Source: Ostreococcus mediterraneus
Taxonomy: Eukaryota > Chlorophyta > Mamiellophyceae > Mamiellales > Bathycoccaceae
DNA: 64,000 bases
Reading direction: 5' to 3'
Assembly: GCA_012295225.1 (NCBI GenBank)
Contig: WMKK01000003.1
Span: 310,001-374,000 of the forward strand
The notes beneath the pieces are model-generated. The model searched no databases. It had not been told where the DNA came from and saw only the letters and a list, made by a program, of their open reading frames with translations. The translations under genes and the position numbers were made by a program. This document shows positions 35,747 through 45,404 of this stretch, piece by piece (the stretch's first letter is position 1; every line of letters starts with the position of its first letter).

Positions 35747-36511
35747 ATGCGAACGATGCCCACGACGACAACCGCGCTCAATGCGCTCACCACGCGAACG
35801 CGCGTCACCACCCGACGATGCGCGTCTCGCCGCGCGTCGTCCAACGTCACCGTACGCGCAGCCGTGACGTCATCACTCGCGGACATCGATGCGCCGAACC
35901 CCGCCGCCATCTATGACGTCGTCGACGAAGAGGCCATGTTGGCGGCGTCCAATTTTCCCATCAAACCCGATGATTTAATCGCGCGCTGTAAGACGTGCTT
36001 GCGCGCCGGCTTTGCTGTGATTGGCGATGAGCTCGCGGATGACTTTCAATTCATTGGTCCCGTCGTCGGCCCGCTGCCCAAAGATGCGTTCGTGAGCGCC
36101 GTGGGCGGGTTCGATTTGACCACTGGGTTTCCTGACATGAAGAGCAATTACCACGCCTTCCGCGTCGACCCGTTCGAGCCGAACCGGGTGTGGTTTCAAA
36201 ATAGAACCGTTGGCACGCACACGGGCGTGCTCGCGGGTTCGATGAAGCCGACTGGGATTAAAGTCGAGTGTCCGCCGCAAGCGTTGTCGATGACGTTTAA
36301 CGAGGCGGGTAAGATTACGAAGATTACGGTTGGTGTGTGTATGGATAGAACCATCGGTAACACGGGCGGGCTCGGTGGGGTGTTTGCGTTGTTTTACGCC
36401 ACTGGAAACGGGTTGCCGTTCCCGGAAGCGCAACCGTGGAAAATGTCCAAGCGGTACAAGTTTTTTCAATTCTTGGGGCGTTTAGCGTCTAGCCGCAACA
36501 AGAAGGATTAA
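35747..36511 (+). CDS. Plastid-targeted SnoaL/NTF2-like protein
   Basis: 254 aa. The first 40 residues are Thr/Arg/Ala-rich without acids, a plausible plastid transit peptide. Residues about 70-200 resemble a SnoaL-like (NTF2-fold) domain: a helix LIARCKTCLRAGFAVIGDELADD, the FIGPVVGPLPKDAFVSAVG segment, then beta strands with R-V-W-F-Q-N-R-T-V-G-T-H and ALSMTFNEAGKITKITVGV. This fold covers enzymes and binding proteins, and no catalytic set is evident. Similar proteins are known in algae without assigned function. Fold assignment is by pattern, moderate confidence. Confidence 0.75.
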   Translation: MRTMPTTTTALNALTTRTRVTTRRCASRRASSNVTVRAAVTSSLADIDAPNPAAIYDVVDEEAMLAASNFPIKPDDLIARCKTCLRAGFAVIGDELADDFQFIGPVVGPLPKDAFVSAVGGFDLTTGFPDMKSNYHAFRVDPFEPNRVWFQNRTVGTHTGVLAGSMKPTGIKVECPPQALSMTFNEAGKITKITVGVCMDRTIGNTGGLGGVFALFYATGNGLPFPEAQPWKMSKRYKFFQFLGRLASSRNKKD

Positions 36512-36718
36512 TCAAAACCAGACACGCGTATTTTTTTGTGGGCGGCGCACGCTACGTGTGGAGGGCATAGGAAATGTGACAACCGTCGTGATGGCTGGAT
36601 GGCTGTGAACGGTCGGGAGTCTTCGTGAAGAGGGATCTGGAAGACGAAACTCTTCAGGTCCAGCTTTGAGAAGATTGTATTTATTATTTCAGCATTCTTA
36701 ACGCGCTGGGTACGACTA

Positions 36719-39700
36719 TCATTTCACCGCGGTGACGACGACTCCGTCGAAAGATTTCACGCGCAACGCTTCGACTTCGCGCATCAGGCGTTGATTTTCG
36801 CGCATGATTCGATGAAACTCAACCCGTCTCGAATCCGCATCCGACGCGAGCTGACGTTTCAGCGCCCCCACAGTCTTCTCCAGATGATCCCTCTGTCGCT
36901 TCTCTTCGCTCGTGCGCACGCCTGATTCGCTATCGGCGATGATATCCGCGTCGTCGACGTACGTTCGATACATCGTCACCACGCGCTCCTTCAACGTCTT
37001 GGCGTCTTGAATGCAATTCGCGCAGTCATGCAAATCGCGTTGAAATCGTTTCACGACATCCGCAGTGTCTGCACCACGCTTGCGCGTGCGCACAATGTCG
37101 CGTTGTAACCCATCTCGTTGTGCCTTGGCATCGCGCACTTGTCGCACGAGCGCGGAATTGGCGTCGTAATAACGCGAAAGCTCTTCGTGTGTCGTCTCAA
37201 TGTCTCGCTCGAGCTCTCGGGCGCGCGCGCGTAACGGCGTCTGCTGTTCACGCAACGCGACGACTTCTTGCGCGAGCACGGCGATGTGCTTTTCTGCGCG
37301 CGTGAGTTCGGTGTGTGCGTCAGCCAGGGATGTGTTTTTCGCATCGAGCGTGCGTTCGTGGGTGCGAATGCGCTCGTGCAGGCGCTCAGCTTCGGCGTCC
37401 CGCTCGGCTCGGGCGCGCGCCTCGCTCTCAGCGTCTGCTTTGAGCTGGGCGATTTCTTGAAGACGCGCGTCTTCGTGTTGCTTCACGAGGGCGTATTTGG
37501 TTTTGGCGACGCCGTTTTCGCCGCGCAAGACGAGTCCAGCGTCGTGTTCGCGCTTGATTCGCGCCTCGTACGACGCCTTGAGCTGCTCGATTTCTTCGTG
37601 CACCGTGTCCTCCATGACGCGTCTCAACGTTGCGAATTCCTCGCGCTGCGCGTCGCACTCGCGCTCGAGCGCCGTGATGGTATCGCGTAAAGCGTGTACT
37701 TTCATCGCGCACTCTTGCTTGAGTGTACGCTCGCTTTCTTCGTGTGCATTCGTCATGCGCGCTTGGAGCGCGGTCCAGGCATCCGCCGCCGCCGCGCTCG
37801 ACGCTTCGAGGGACGCGAAACGCTCAACTTCAGCAAACATCTTACGCGCGTACTCCTCCTCCGCATCAGCGAGCGCTTTGGCGTGAGCTTCATTCATGTC
37901 TTCGATATCCTGACGCGCCGCGCGTGTAAGGTCATCTCGTTCGCGTTCGAGCTCCGCGACTCGTCGACGTTCCATTGAAAACCGACGCTCGCATTCATCC
38001 TCTACGGTTTTCACCCTATCATTCATCTCCGCCGTTTTCAACCGCAATTGATACTGCGCGTGCAACGTGACTTCTTTGACTTGTGTCTGCAACTCGGCGA
38101 TGCGTTGATGCGATTCATCCAGGTCCCCACGCATCACCAGTACTTCATCGCGCGCGAACGCCACGCCGTGGTGACCTTTGCATTTGGATGTCGAATTGCG
38201 CGCGTTCACAGTCGCGGTCCCGTCGCGAATATCGTACGAGAACACGCACCCATCCTCACCGACGGTGTATAAACTCGCCTCATCCGCACTCAGGCGCATC
38301 ATCGTCACCGCACCGACGTGTCCGGCGTACTCGATGAATTCCCCCGTCAGCGGCGTCTTGTACGCCCGCACGCCTCCATTCGCCGTCGCCGCAAATACCC
38401 GATGCGTCATCGCAGCATACGCCACGTGTGTGAGCTTTACGCCGTCGGAAGAAAACCCACGCACGACGTTAAACTCGTCATCGAGCTCGGTTAACGTTGA
38501 ATCGTCGCCACATGCGACCAACCCACCGCCGCGCCGCCGTAACGCCGCCACGGCGTCGTACCTTCGGCCTTTACGTACGTGCTCCAATCCTCTCGCATTC
38601 TCCCCGTCATGCATCGCCGTGCGCATGTCCCATGCGTAAATCGCGCCATCTTGACCCGAAGTTATCAACGTTGAGTCGTCGTCGCGCCATACGATCGATT
38701 TCACCTTGCCACAATGTCCCCGAAGCGTCGCGAGCGTCTCAAACGTAAACGCGTGCACGACGTAGACGACGGCGCCGACGGCGGCGGCGACGCAATGCCC
38801 ACCCTTTGCGAATTCGCACACGCGACACGCTTTGAAAGGCAATTCTTTGACGACGCGTAGGTCATTGTTCAGGATGTGCATCAGGCGGAGCTTGTCGGTG
38901 AATCCGACGCAGGCGATCCATCCGCTCGGATGCAAGGCGACGGAGAGCGGCGCGGCGTCGGGACATCGAACCACGACGTCGAGCGATGGTGTGTCTGCGG
39001 TAACGGTCCAGATCCGGACCGTGTGGTCAGTGGCACTGACGGTGGCGATGATAGACTTGCGCGCGCACACGTCTGCGGATGAGATCGCGCCGAGGTGAGC
39101 GCCGGCGAGCACTCGGGTGAAGCGCATTTCGTCGGCGCGCATGATGTCGACGTTGGCGAGCGACAGCGCGAGCGCGCGCTTGTCGTCGAGGGTGCACATT
39201 AAATTGTCACCACTCGGTGAGATGTCGAGCGCAACGATACTGTGATGATGATTTTCATCGGTATCTTGACTGCTGGCATTGGTATCGTCTCTGTCTTCGT
39301 CGGCGTTGTCGCGAGCGTACGAAGCAGCGTCGTTTGGAACTGGTTCGGCGCACGCGAGCGACGCTGAATGCATGTTTGACGCATCGTACGCATCGATATC
39401 CTTTGTCTCTCGAGCGATGAGGGTCTTGACGCATTTGTACAACACGCCGCCATCCTTTGTGCGCTTTCTCGCGCACCTTTCGACGATAGAGACGCGACCG
39501 CGGGCATCGCCGACGATGAAACCATTCTTGTACGCTCGAACGCATCCGACGGCGCGTCTCGCACAGCCTTCATCACTCGATGCGCCCTGACGCGCGACAT
39601 TCAACACGCACACGATGGCACCATGTTCTAAAATGAGAACCTCACCCGTGGATGTTCCTACGGCGACGTGTTTGTCGTCGTTATGCAACCACGCGTGCGC

Positions 39701-40429
39701 CGCCACTTCGCGGCCGACATCCTTGACGAGTTCATTCAGCGGCGTTGCTGACAGCAATTTGATCGTCGTTTCGTTGACTCTGTATGTTCGGAATACTCCA
39801 CCTACGCATACCGCACTTACGACGTCATCTTCGTGTGGCGAAAACAACGCGTGCGTGATTTGCGTGTGTGCGTTTGACGCGAATTGACTCGTGTCGCCGT
39901 CCCGCGACGTCGTCGAGTCGGCTCCGCTTGAGAATTGCCTCGGGCGGGGAAGTTCTACGGACGTTCCATCGCGCACTGACCACACCACGAGAGCGTGATC
40001 GGTGGTGCTGTACGCGAGTAACGACGCGCCATCTTTCGAAAACGCTAAACCATCAAAACCAATGGCATCCGGCGCCGTCGACGCGTCCGCCACCCGTCGC
40101 GGCTTGACGTCGGACCGAGTCATCACCTTTTCTCTTTTGAGCGATTGCGCGTCATAGATCGCAATCGATTGCGCGCCATCGTCATCTAAAGTCGCCAACG
40201 CAATCGTACACGTCGCCACGTGCGTGGCGATGGCGGTAATCTCCCGCACATTTCGAGAAATTTGGAGAAACTTTTGCGTCTCGCCAGCGACGTCGTACGC
40301 CACCGCCGACTTGCCCGCGCAATACACCACCGACCCGTGATCGATGTACTGCACCGCATCGCGTATTCCAATATCCAATCCAAACACCGTCCTGCGTGAG
40401 ATTGAAAAAGAACTCGCGCGGTCACCCAT
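36719..40429 (-). CDS. CFAP57: CFAP57/WDR65-like WD40 and coiled-coil protein
   Basis: 1236 aa. Residues 1 to about 690 are WD40-type repeats making one or two propellers (for example a segment ending SGQDGAIYAWDMR, and VGEDGCVFSYDIRDG). About 770-1225 is continuous coiled coil rich in Glu/Arg/Ala with REER-type heptads. The opening, with RTVFGLDIGIRDAV and then GSVVYCAGKSAVAYD, matches the start of CFAP57/FAP57, a ciliary inner-arm/central-apparatus-linked protein (known family pattern VFGL ... VVYPAGH). Ostreococcus and Bathycoccus have no flagellum, so if the organism is Ostreococcus this is a puzzle. The Met1 ATG is real and the gene is intronless. Confidence 0.78.
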   Translation of the reverse strand: MGDRASSFSISRRTVFGLDIGIRDAVQYIDHGSVVYCAGKSAVAYDVAGETQKFLQISRNVREITAIATHVATCTIALATLDDDGAQSIAIYDAQSLKREKVMTRSDVKPRRVADASTAPDAIGFDGLAFSKDGASLLAYSTTDHALVVWSVRDGTSVELPRPRQFSSGADSTTSRDGDTSQFASNAHTQITHALFSPHEDDVVSAVCVGGVFRTYRVNETTIKLLSATPLNELVKDVGREVAAHAWLHNDDKHVAVGTSTGEVLILEHGAIVCVLNVARQGASSDEGCARRAVGCVRAYKNGFIVGDARGRVSIVERCARKRTKDGGVLYKCVKTLIARETKDIDAYDASNMHSASLACAEPVPNDAASYARDNADEDRDDTNASSQDTDENHHHSIVALDISPSGDNLMCTLDDKRALALSLANVDIMRADEMRFTRVLAGAHLGAISSADVCARKSIIATVSATDHTVRIWTVTADTPSLDVVVRCPDAAPLSVALHPSGWIACVGFTDKLRLMHILNNDLRVVKELPFKACRVCEFAKGGHCVAAAVGAVVYVVHAFTFETLATLRGHCGKVKSIVWRDDDSTLITSGQDGAIYAWDMRTAMHDGENARGLEHVRKGRRYDAVAALRRRGGGLVACGDDSTLTELDDEFNVVRGFSSDGVKLTHVAYAAMTHRVFAATANGGVRAYKTPLTGEFIEYAGHVGAVTMMRLSADEASLYTVGEDGCVFSYDIRDGTATVNARNSTSKCKGHHGVAFARDEVLVMRGDLDESHQRIAELQTQVKEVTLHAQYQLRLKTAEMNDRVKTVEDECERRFSMERRRVAELERERDDLTRAARQDIEDMNEAHAKALADAEEEYARKMFAEVERFASLEASSAAAADAWTALQARMTNAHEESERTLKQECAMKVHALRDTITALERECDAQREEFATLRRVMEDTVHEEIEQLKASYEARIKREHDAGLVLRGENGVAKTKYALVKQHEDARLQEIAQLKADAESEARARAERDAEAERLHERIRTHERTLDAKNTSLADAHTELTRAEKHIAVLAQEVVALREQQTPLRARARELERDIETTHEELSRYYDANSALVRQVRDAKAQRDGLQRDIVRTRKRGADTADVVKRFQRDLHDCANCIQDAKTLKERVVTMYRTYVDDADIIADSESGVRTSEEKRQRDHLEKTVGALKRQLASDADSRRVEFHRIMRENQRLMREVEALRVKSFDGVVVTAVK

Positions 40430-40638
40430 GGCGGCGTCTTGTGCCGCGTCTATTCGTATCGCTCGCTCGCTCGCTAAATTTAGACGTCTTTTTTTTCGGC
40501 TCCCCGGGACCCCAAAGCGAGGGTAACAAAATCAATGCAATCACACTACACGCACCGGCAACGACGCCGTCTACTGATAAAATAATTTTTCGCACCTACA
40601 CACGCGCACGAACGCGCACGCGCGACACCACAACGTCC

Positions 40639-41115
40639 TCAATCGTGATCGTCGTGCGCGTGGTCGAGCAACGCGAATTCACCCTTAAGTTGCTCAATCT
40701 TCAACCCCATCGACCGTCGCATCGCCGCCTTGTCATCCTCATCGCTCATGCTCGCCAATAATTCCTCCCACGCGCGCACCACGTCGTCCACGCACGCCTT
40801 GGCGATGTCGTAATCGTCGTTGAAGTACGTCGAGCCCACGCTCTCTTGCGCGCTCTCAATCTCCTCTCGCGCCTCGACAAACATATCGTTCAGCGCATCG
40901 ACGCGCGACTTTGTCGACGCCGCCGACGACGAGAACGACGACGACGAGAACGCGCGTCGCGTCGCGCCCTCGCGCTCGAGCGCCGTCGTCGCGGCGGCGG
41001 CGGCGGGCGCGATGATGATGCGCGTCGCCAGCGGGACACTTGACGTTCGCGACGCTATCGACGTCGCGGCGGCGGCGGCGGCCAGCGCGCGACGCGCGGC
41101 GACGACGCGATGCAT
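40639..41115 (-). CDS. Small mitochondrion-targeted helical protein, unknown
   Basis: 158 aa. The N-terminal 75 residues are Ala/Arg/Ser/Thr-rich without acids and end in RRAFSSSSFSSS, a model mitochondrial presequence. The mature part is a compact acidic helical domain: ALNDMFVEAREEIESAQES, then FNDDYDIAKACVDDVVRAWEELL, then AMRRSMGLKIEQLKGEFALL. The Arg-Ser-Met-Gly-Leu-Lys-Ile-Glu-Gln-Leu-Lys end looks like that of conserved plant mitochondrial proteins of unknown role, but I cannot name the family. The start is the ATG at 41115; the open frame continues upstream without credible sequence. Confidence 0.72.
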   Translation of the reverse strand: MHRVVAARRALAAAAAATSIASRTSSVPLATRIIIAPAAAAATTALEREGATRRAFSSSSFSSSAASTKSRVDALNDMFVEAREEIESAQESVGSTYFNDDYDIAKACVDDVVRAWEELLASMSDEDDKAAMRRSMGLKIEQLKGEFALLDHAHDDHD

Positions 41116-41267
41116 GGCGCGCGTCACGATGCGTGCGCGGGCGAGCTGTCGCGAGCTGTCGCGATGCGAGGCGCGCGCGCGGTGGCGGTGGTTTTGTGCG
41201 TGCGGCGCGCCGAGCGTCGACGAATGACGTCTTTTGAAACGCGCGTCACACGCCGACGCCGACGCCG
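41116..41267. promoter_or_regulatory. Divergent promoter with 10-bp tandem duplication
   Basis: 152 bp between two divergent organelle-protein genes. GCGAGCTGTC occurs twice in tandem at 41141-41160. Promoter role inferred. Confidence 0.35.
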
Positions 41268-42092
41268 ATGCTCGCCCGCGCCGCGCCCGCATTCGACGCA
41301 CCGCACATCGCGCGCGCGTTCGGCGCCTCGGCGCGCCGTTCGCGACGCCACGGGCGACGCGCGACGCGGATAACGACGCCGCGCGCGGTGAGCGATGGTG
41401 AGGCGTCGAACGACACTGAAGCGAGCACGAGCGCGCCCGCAAAGGTTGGACGCTTCGTCAAGCGCGATCCGAGCGATGTGCGCGAAGTTCAAGCGCCGCT
41501 CGGCGCCGGGCCGGGCGACGTCGGCGCGCGAGGGAGCGCGCCACCGGCGATGAACATTAAAGTGATTCCGCTCGGTGAAACCAAGTTTCAAGGCGTGGCC
41601 AAGCCGGCGGTGGCGGAAACCGAGAGCGAAATTGTATTTCGTCGCGCGCAGCTCGTGGGTGGTGATGTGTTGGCGCTCGTGGTGTTCGCGGCGATCGGTC
41701 GGGGCAATCACGGCGAAGGGTTGTTTGTGAGCGACGTGTTGGCGACGGCGGCGCCGTTCGCCGCGGGTTGGTTTGGCGCCATGGGCGTGGGGGATACGTT
41801 TGGCGCCAAGGCGCGCGGGGATGAGCCAGGCGAGGCGGCGGTGTGCGCGGCAAAATCATGGGCGGTGGGCATCCCCGCTGGATTGGCGCTGCGCGCGATC
41901 GGGAAGGGTGCGCTACCTCCTGGACCGTTTGTCGTCGTTTCGATGGCGGTCACCGGCGCGTTCCTCGTCGGCTGGCGATACTGGTTCGCAGAGCAGAAAG
42001 CCGTCGCGAACGGGACCATGGTTGGTGGTAACAAGCGTGGGAATCCCCTTGAATTCATGAACTTGCTCTTCGGATTGGTGAAGCGATGGTAG
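41268..42092 (+). CDS. DUF3054 membrane protein, probably plastid
   Basis: 274 aa. Basic, acid-poor N-terminus (1-45) consistent with a plastid transit peptide, then an unstructured linker. DUF3054 begins at about 125: GGDVLALVVFAAIGRGNHG, then TAAPFAAGWFGA, with about four membrane helices (130-145, 155-175, 200-215, 225-245). DUF3054 is a bacterial and plastid membrane family of unknown activity. The C-terminus NLLFGLVKRW fits the family length. ATG at 41268. Confidence 0.85.
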   Translation: MLARAAPAFDAPHIARAFGASARRSRRHGRRATRITTPRAVSDGEASNDTEASTSAPAKVGRFVKRDPSDVREVQAPLGAGPGDVGARGSAPPAMNIKVIPLGETKFQGVAKPAVAETESEIVFRRAQLVGGDVLALVVFAAIGRGNHGEGLFVSDVLATAAPFAAGWFGAMGVGDTFGAKARGDEPGEAAVCAAKSWAVGIPAGLALRAIGKGALPPGPFVVVSMAVTGAFLVGWRYWFAEQKAVANGTMVGGNKRGNPLEFMNLLFGLVKRW

Positions 42093-42505
42093 GACCACCG
42101 ACCGCCGAATGCGTCGAGCGTTTTTTTTGGCTTTAATTTTCACTTGTAATCCACGCACGCGCGCGATTGCGCGTCACGCATCACACGAACCGCAAGTAGG
42201 GTTCTATTTTCGCGCATATTCACACCCGTGGCGCCCGTACGGGCGCGACTCGCGCGAGAAGCCTCACCCGTCAGACACGTTCGAGCCTCCGAGTTTGACT
42301 TTGGCCTCTCCATCGCTCGCGCGCCAAACACCCCTCACACACGCGCGCGCACGACCGCGTGCGCAACCTTCGCCCGCTCGAACGCGCGCAGGAGCTTCTT
42401 GTGTCGCATCTATCGGCGACGCGCGGTCGCGAGACGCGCGAGACGCGACGCGCGGGCGGTGATTGTCGCTCGATCTGACCGCGTCAGACGCCCAGCGACG
42501 ACGAC
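42093..42505. other. Intergenic region upstream of the J-domain gene
   Basis: 413 bp. It holds a T-run at 42120-42128 (3' end of the DUF3054 gene), TAGGGTT at 42197-42203, and a perfect 16-bp palindrome at 42231-42246. Open frames here are Arg/Ala-rich and not convincing. Confidence 0.5.
42231..42246. repeat. Perfect 16-bp palindrome GCGCCCGTACGGGCGC
   Basis: Self-complementary over all 16 bases, about 260 bp upstream of the J-domain gene and about 30 bp after TAGGGTT. It could bind a dimeric factor or be chance in GC-rich DNA. Confidence 0.5.
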
Positions 42506-45064
42506 ATGTCTCGCGCGCCTGGGCGCCAGGCGCCCTCGAGCGTCGATGCGCGCGGTGGAGACGACGAAGACGATGAGGCGTGGGACGATGCCGGCGCCAA
42601 CGCGGGGAATCGCCGCGCGAGACGCGATGAGGCGATGCGAGTGCTCGACGTGCGCGGGGATGACGACGCGAGCGCGGTGCGACTGGCGTATCGAAGGTTA
42701 GCGTTAAGGCATCACCCTGATAAGCATCGCGGTGATCCAGACGCGGAACGGAAGTTTAGAGAAGTCGTCCGAGCGTATGAGACGCTGACGCGCGACTACG
42801 GGTTGAGCGGTCGTGACTTGGGGGCTGAGCTCGGCGACAGGTTTGAGAGCGCGGAGGACATGCGCGACTTCGCGGCGAGTTTCTTTGAGAGTTTCTTCTT
42901 TGGTGGTGGGTTCGGTCGAAATGGAGGCCCCAACGCGCCTCCTGGTGCGTTTGGTCAGCATCTTGATGACGACGACGTGAGCAGTGGGGAATACGACGAT
43001 GACGAAAGTGAGAGCGATTCGTTGCCAAGCCTTGATGACTACGACGACGAGGACGAGGACGACATGGACGACTACTCGGATGATGACGATGAGTACACTG
43101 ATTTGCAGAACTTTTTCGGGCATGAACCGCTTCCGTCGAGCTGGGGTGGACATCGCGGTAGTCGAGGAATGCCTGGCAAATGGTTCGGTAGACCGGGCGA
43201 TAGTCAAAGCTCTGGAAGCGGGGGAGGGCGCCCGAGCATGACCGACGATCAGCTATTTGAGCATTTGGAGCAGATGCGCAAGGATGCCGCGCGCTATGCA
43301 GCAGAATTGGCCAAGCAAGAGAACGAAGCTAGACGTGCCGCCGAACCGCTAGAAAAGCTTCAGAGACCAACGTTAGTGACGCGAACCGATTCATCAATCA
43401 CGCTCAACTTGTACCGTACCAAGTCAACCACACAAACGCTACCGCAAGATCGTTGTTGGGAGCTTAGCCTCAAGAAAGACAAGGAACAGAACTACTCAGT
43501 CTTTACTTCGGTGAAGGGGAAAACCATCATCACTGTGAGTGACTTGCTTCCAGGGACAAAGTATTGTTTTAAAGCGAGGGTTGGCCGCGTCGATGAATCC
43601 AGCGGCGAAGTCACCGAATGGGGACCTCATAGCGTAGAAAGTGCATACGTCACATCCGGACGCGCGCCGACGGGAAATGCTGGGAAACAAGTCGTATCAT
43701 CCGCGAAAGATGATACCGCTGTAGTAGAAGCTGGAATGGGCAAAAAGGCGAAGAAGCGCGCGGCGAAGGAGCAAGCAGAGCGAGAAGAGCGAGAGCGAGC
43801 AGCAGCGGCAGAAAAGCAAGGTAACGCGGCGTCCGCAGTAGACGAAGCGGCGGCACGTCAAGCTGCGCTTCGTCAAGCTGCTGAGGAAGCTGCTGAGCGC
43901 GAGATGGCTGAGATGGAAGCGATTCGGAAAAGACTCGAGGCGTCAAAAAAGCCAGACGCGGTCAAGGCTGAACCTAGCGCGGGAGAGGGGATTTCGAAGA
44001 AAGCTGCACAGCGCAAGAAGAAAAAAGAGCGCGCAAAAGCAGAAGAGCTAGCTAAGCAACCAGGGCCACAACAAACGACGAGTAGTTTAAACATCGGTGG
44101 TCGTTTCCCAGAGACGGACGAAGAACTCGCTAGACGCTTACAAGCCGAGGAAGATAGGGCATCCATGCTGGTTGAGGAAAAGTACAAGCAATCGCTATCA
44201 GCAAGACCTCCGCTATCTGGATCGCCACCCTCCTGGGCCGCGGCGCCGGCTATGCGGGTGCCTGGCATAAGGGCGGACGCCGGCACTTCTTCGATGCCTC
44301 CGGGATTCGCTTCAGGTCCAACTCCAATGGCTGCATCTCAACAATCTAGACGACTGAAAGAAGAAGGACAATCCAGTGGTGGTCCACCGCCCCTCCCGCC
44401 TGGCCCCCGGCCTCCGGCGGGATACGGCGCGATGCAAGAGCCGCTGGCACATTCTCAGCAACCAGCGTGGGCGACTCAAGGTTCGGCCATCGGAAGCGCT
44501 AAGCCTTGGGGAGATGCGCCAAAGGGCGCTCCGCCAGTATTAGCGCCGACGCCACAACCAACGGCGCAGCCTGCTAGATGGAGTCCGGCGAACAGTAACT
44601 GGGAACCAATGGGCGCGACGACTGGTATGAGCTCGTTGCCACTAGGCGACGTATTTGCCGCCGACACATCGTCGCAGAGCCTTCAATCTGGAGGTTTGTT
44701 CTCGGGCATGGGTAGCGAATGGGGCACGTCCCCCGTGGCGTCGTCACAATGGGGCACGCAAAGCACATGGGACGGTGGCGCGCAACAGCAGCAAGGCTCC
44801 ATGGTGAGTGCCGACTGGGGCCTTGGCGGTTTGGGCGTCAGCTCCGATCTCAACCCCGGCGCTAACTGGGGTGCGTTCGGTGGCACTTCTCCGAGTACGG
44901 CACCTGGGATGTGGTCTAATCCCGCCGATGGACTCTCGGCCGGCATGAACGGTATGAGCATCGGATCACCAGACGCCCATCAAGGCGGGCAACAACAACA
45001 GCGTAGCCCGGGAGGCGAAGACCCAAATCTTCTCGATTCAAGCCTTTTGAGTTTTCTAGGCTAA
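42506..45064 (+). CDS. J-domain (DnaJ) protein fused to a fibronectin type III-like domain
   Basis: 852 aa. J-domain at about 42-100 with HPD at 70-72, so it can stimulate an Hsp70. A very acidic Asp/Glu/Tyr stretch follows (about 155-205). A fibronectin III-like domain lies at about 286-386: PTLVTRTDSSITLNLYRTKS at its start, LKKDKEQNYSVFTSV, then LLPGTKYCFKARVG, which is the usual L-x-P-x-T-x-Y-x-F/V-R-V signature. Next come charged coiled coil (about 410-530) with EELARRLQAEEDRA, and a low-complexity Pro/Gly/Gln/Trp C-terminus. No signal peptide or membrane segment, so cytosolic or nuclear. J plus FN3 is not a common architecture. Confidence 0.85.
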   Translation: MSRAPGRQAPSSVDARGGDDEDDEAWDDAGANAGNRRARRDEAMRVLDVRGDDDASAVRLAYRRLALRHHPDKHRGDPDAERKFREVVRAYETLTRDYGLSGRDLGAELGDRFESAEDMRDFAASFFESFFFGGGFGRNGGPNAPPGAFGQHLDDDDVSSGEYDDDESESDSLPSLDDYDDEDEDDMDDYSDDDDEYTDLQNFFGHEPLPSSWGGHRGSRGMPGKWFGRPGDSQSSGSGGGRPSMTDDQLFEHLEQMRKDAARYAAELAKQENEARRAAEPLEKLQRPTLVTRTDSSITLNLYRTKSTTQTLPQDRCWELSLKKDKEQNYSVFTSVKGKTIITVSDLLPGTKYCFKARVGRVDESSGEVTEWGPHSVESAYVTSGRAPTGNAGKQVVSSAKDDTAVVEAGMGKKAKKRAAKEQAEREERERAAAAEKQGNAASAVDEAAARQAALRQAAEEAAEREMAEMEAIRKRLEASKKPDAVKAEPSAGEGISKKAAQRKKKKERAKAEELAKQPGPQQTTSSLNIGGRFPETDEELARRLQAEEDRASMLVEEKYKQSLSARPPLSGSPPSWAAAPAMRVPGIRADAGTSSMPPGFASGPTPMAASQQSRRLKEEGQSSGGPPPLPPGPRPPAGYGAMQEPLAHSQQPAWATQGSAIGSAKPWGDAPKGAPPVLAPTPQPTAQPARWSPANSNWEPMGATTGMSSLPLGDVFAADTSSQSLQSGGLFSGMGSEWGTSPVASSQWGTQSTWDGGAQQQQGSMVSADWGLGGLGVSSDLNPGANWGAFGGTSPSTAPGMWSNPADGLSAGMNGMSIGSPDAHQGGQQQQRSPGGEDPNLLDSSLLSFLG

Positions 45065-45404
45065 GCGCTCGTGTGCCTTACTATTACTCTCTCTGTTTCT
45101 CTCTAGCTGTCGCTTAGACACTTCACTTCTGCAACAAAAACATTCAACTTTTTACGCCGCGGCGCCAACTGTAGTATTCCTCACTCGCTGGCTCGCGCGT
45201 TCAAACCGTACACAGCTTTTCCCGTCATACCGCACCCTCGAGCGCGAATGATGCATTAAAACCGTCAGGCAAATACGCGAAGTACACACACGGGGGGTGC
45301 GTCGATACCACACGCTCACGACGACGCGCATACAGTCTCGAACGCGCAGATTTTGATTTTGACTCCTGGATTACTCTCTCACTGGTACGAAACGTACCGC
45401 TGCG
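45065..45404. other. Intergenic region between J-domain and patatin genes
   Basis: 340 bp. A pyrimidine-rich, AT-richer stretch at 45075-45165 is likely the J-gene 3' end. The remainder should hold the patatin promoter. No motif, repeat or RNA gene recognised. Confidence 0.5.

Noticed and set aside
36590-36690. Possible snoRNA-like or hairpin RNA in the gap between the SnoaL-like and CFAP57-like genes
   Set aside because: Only a weak 5-bp stem (CTGGA/TCCAG) and no paired C and D boxes; more likely converging 3' UTRs.
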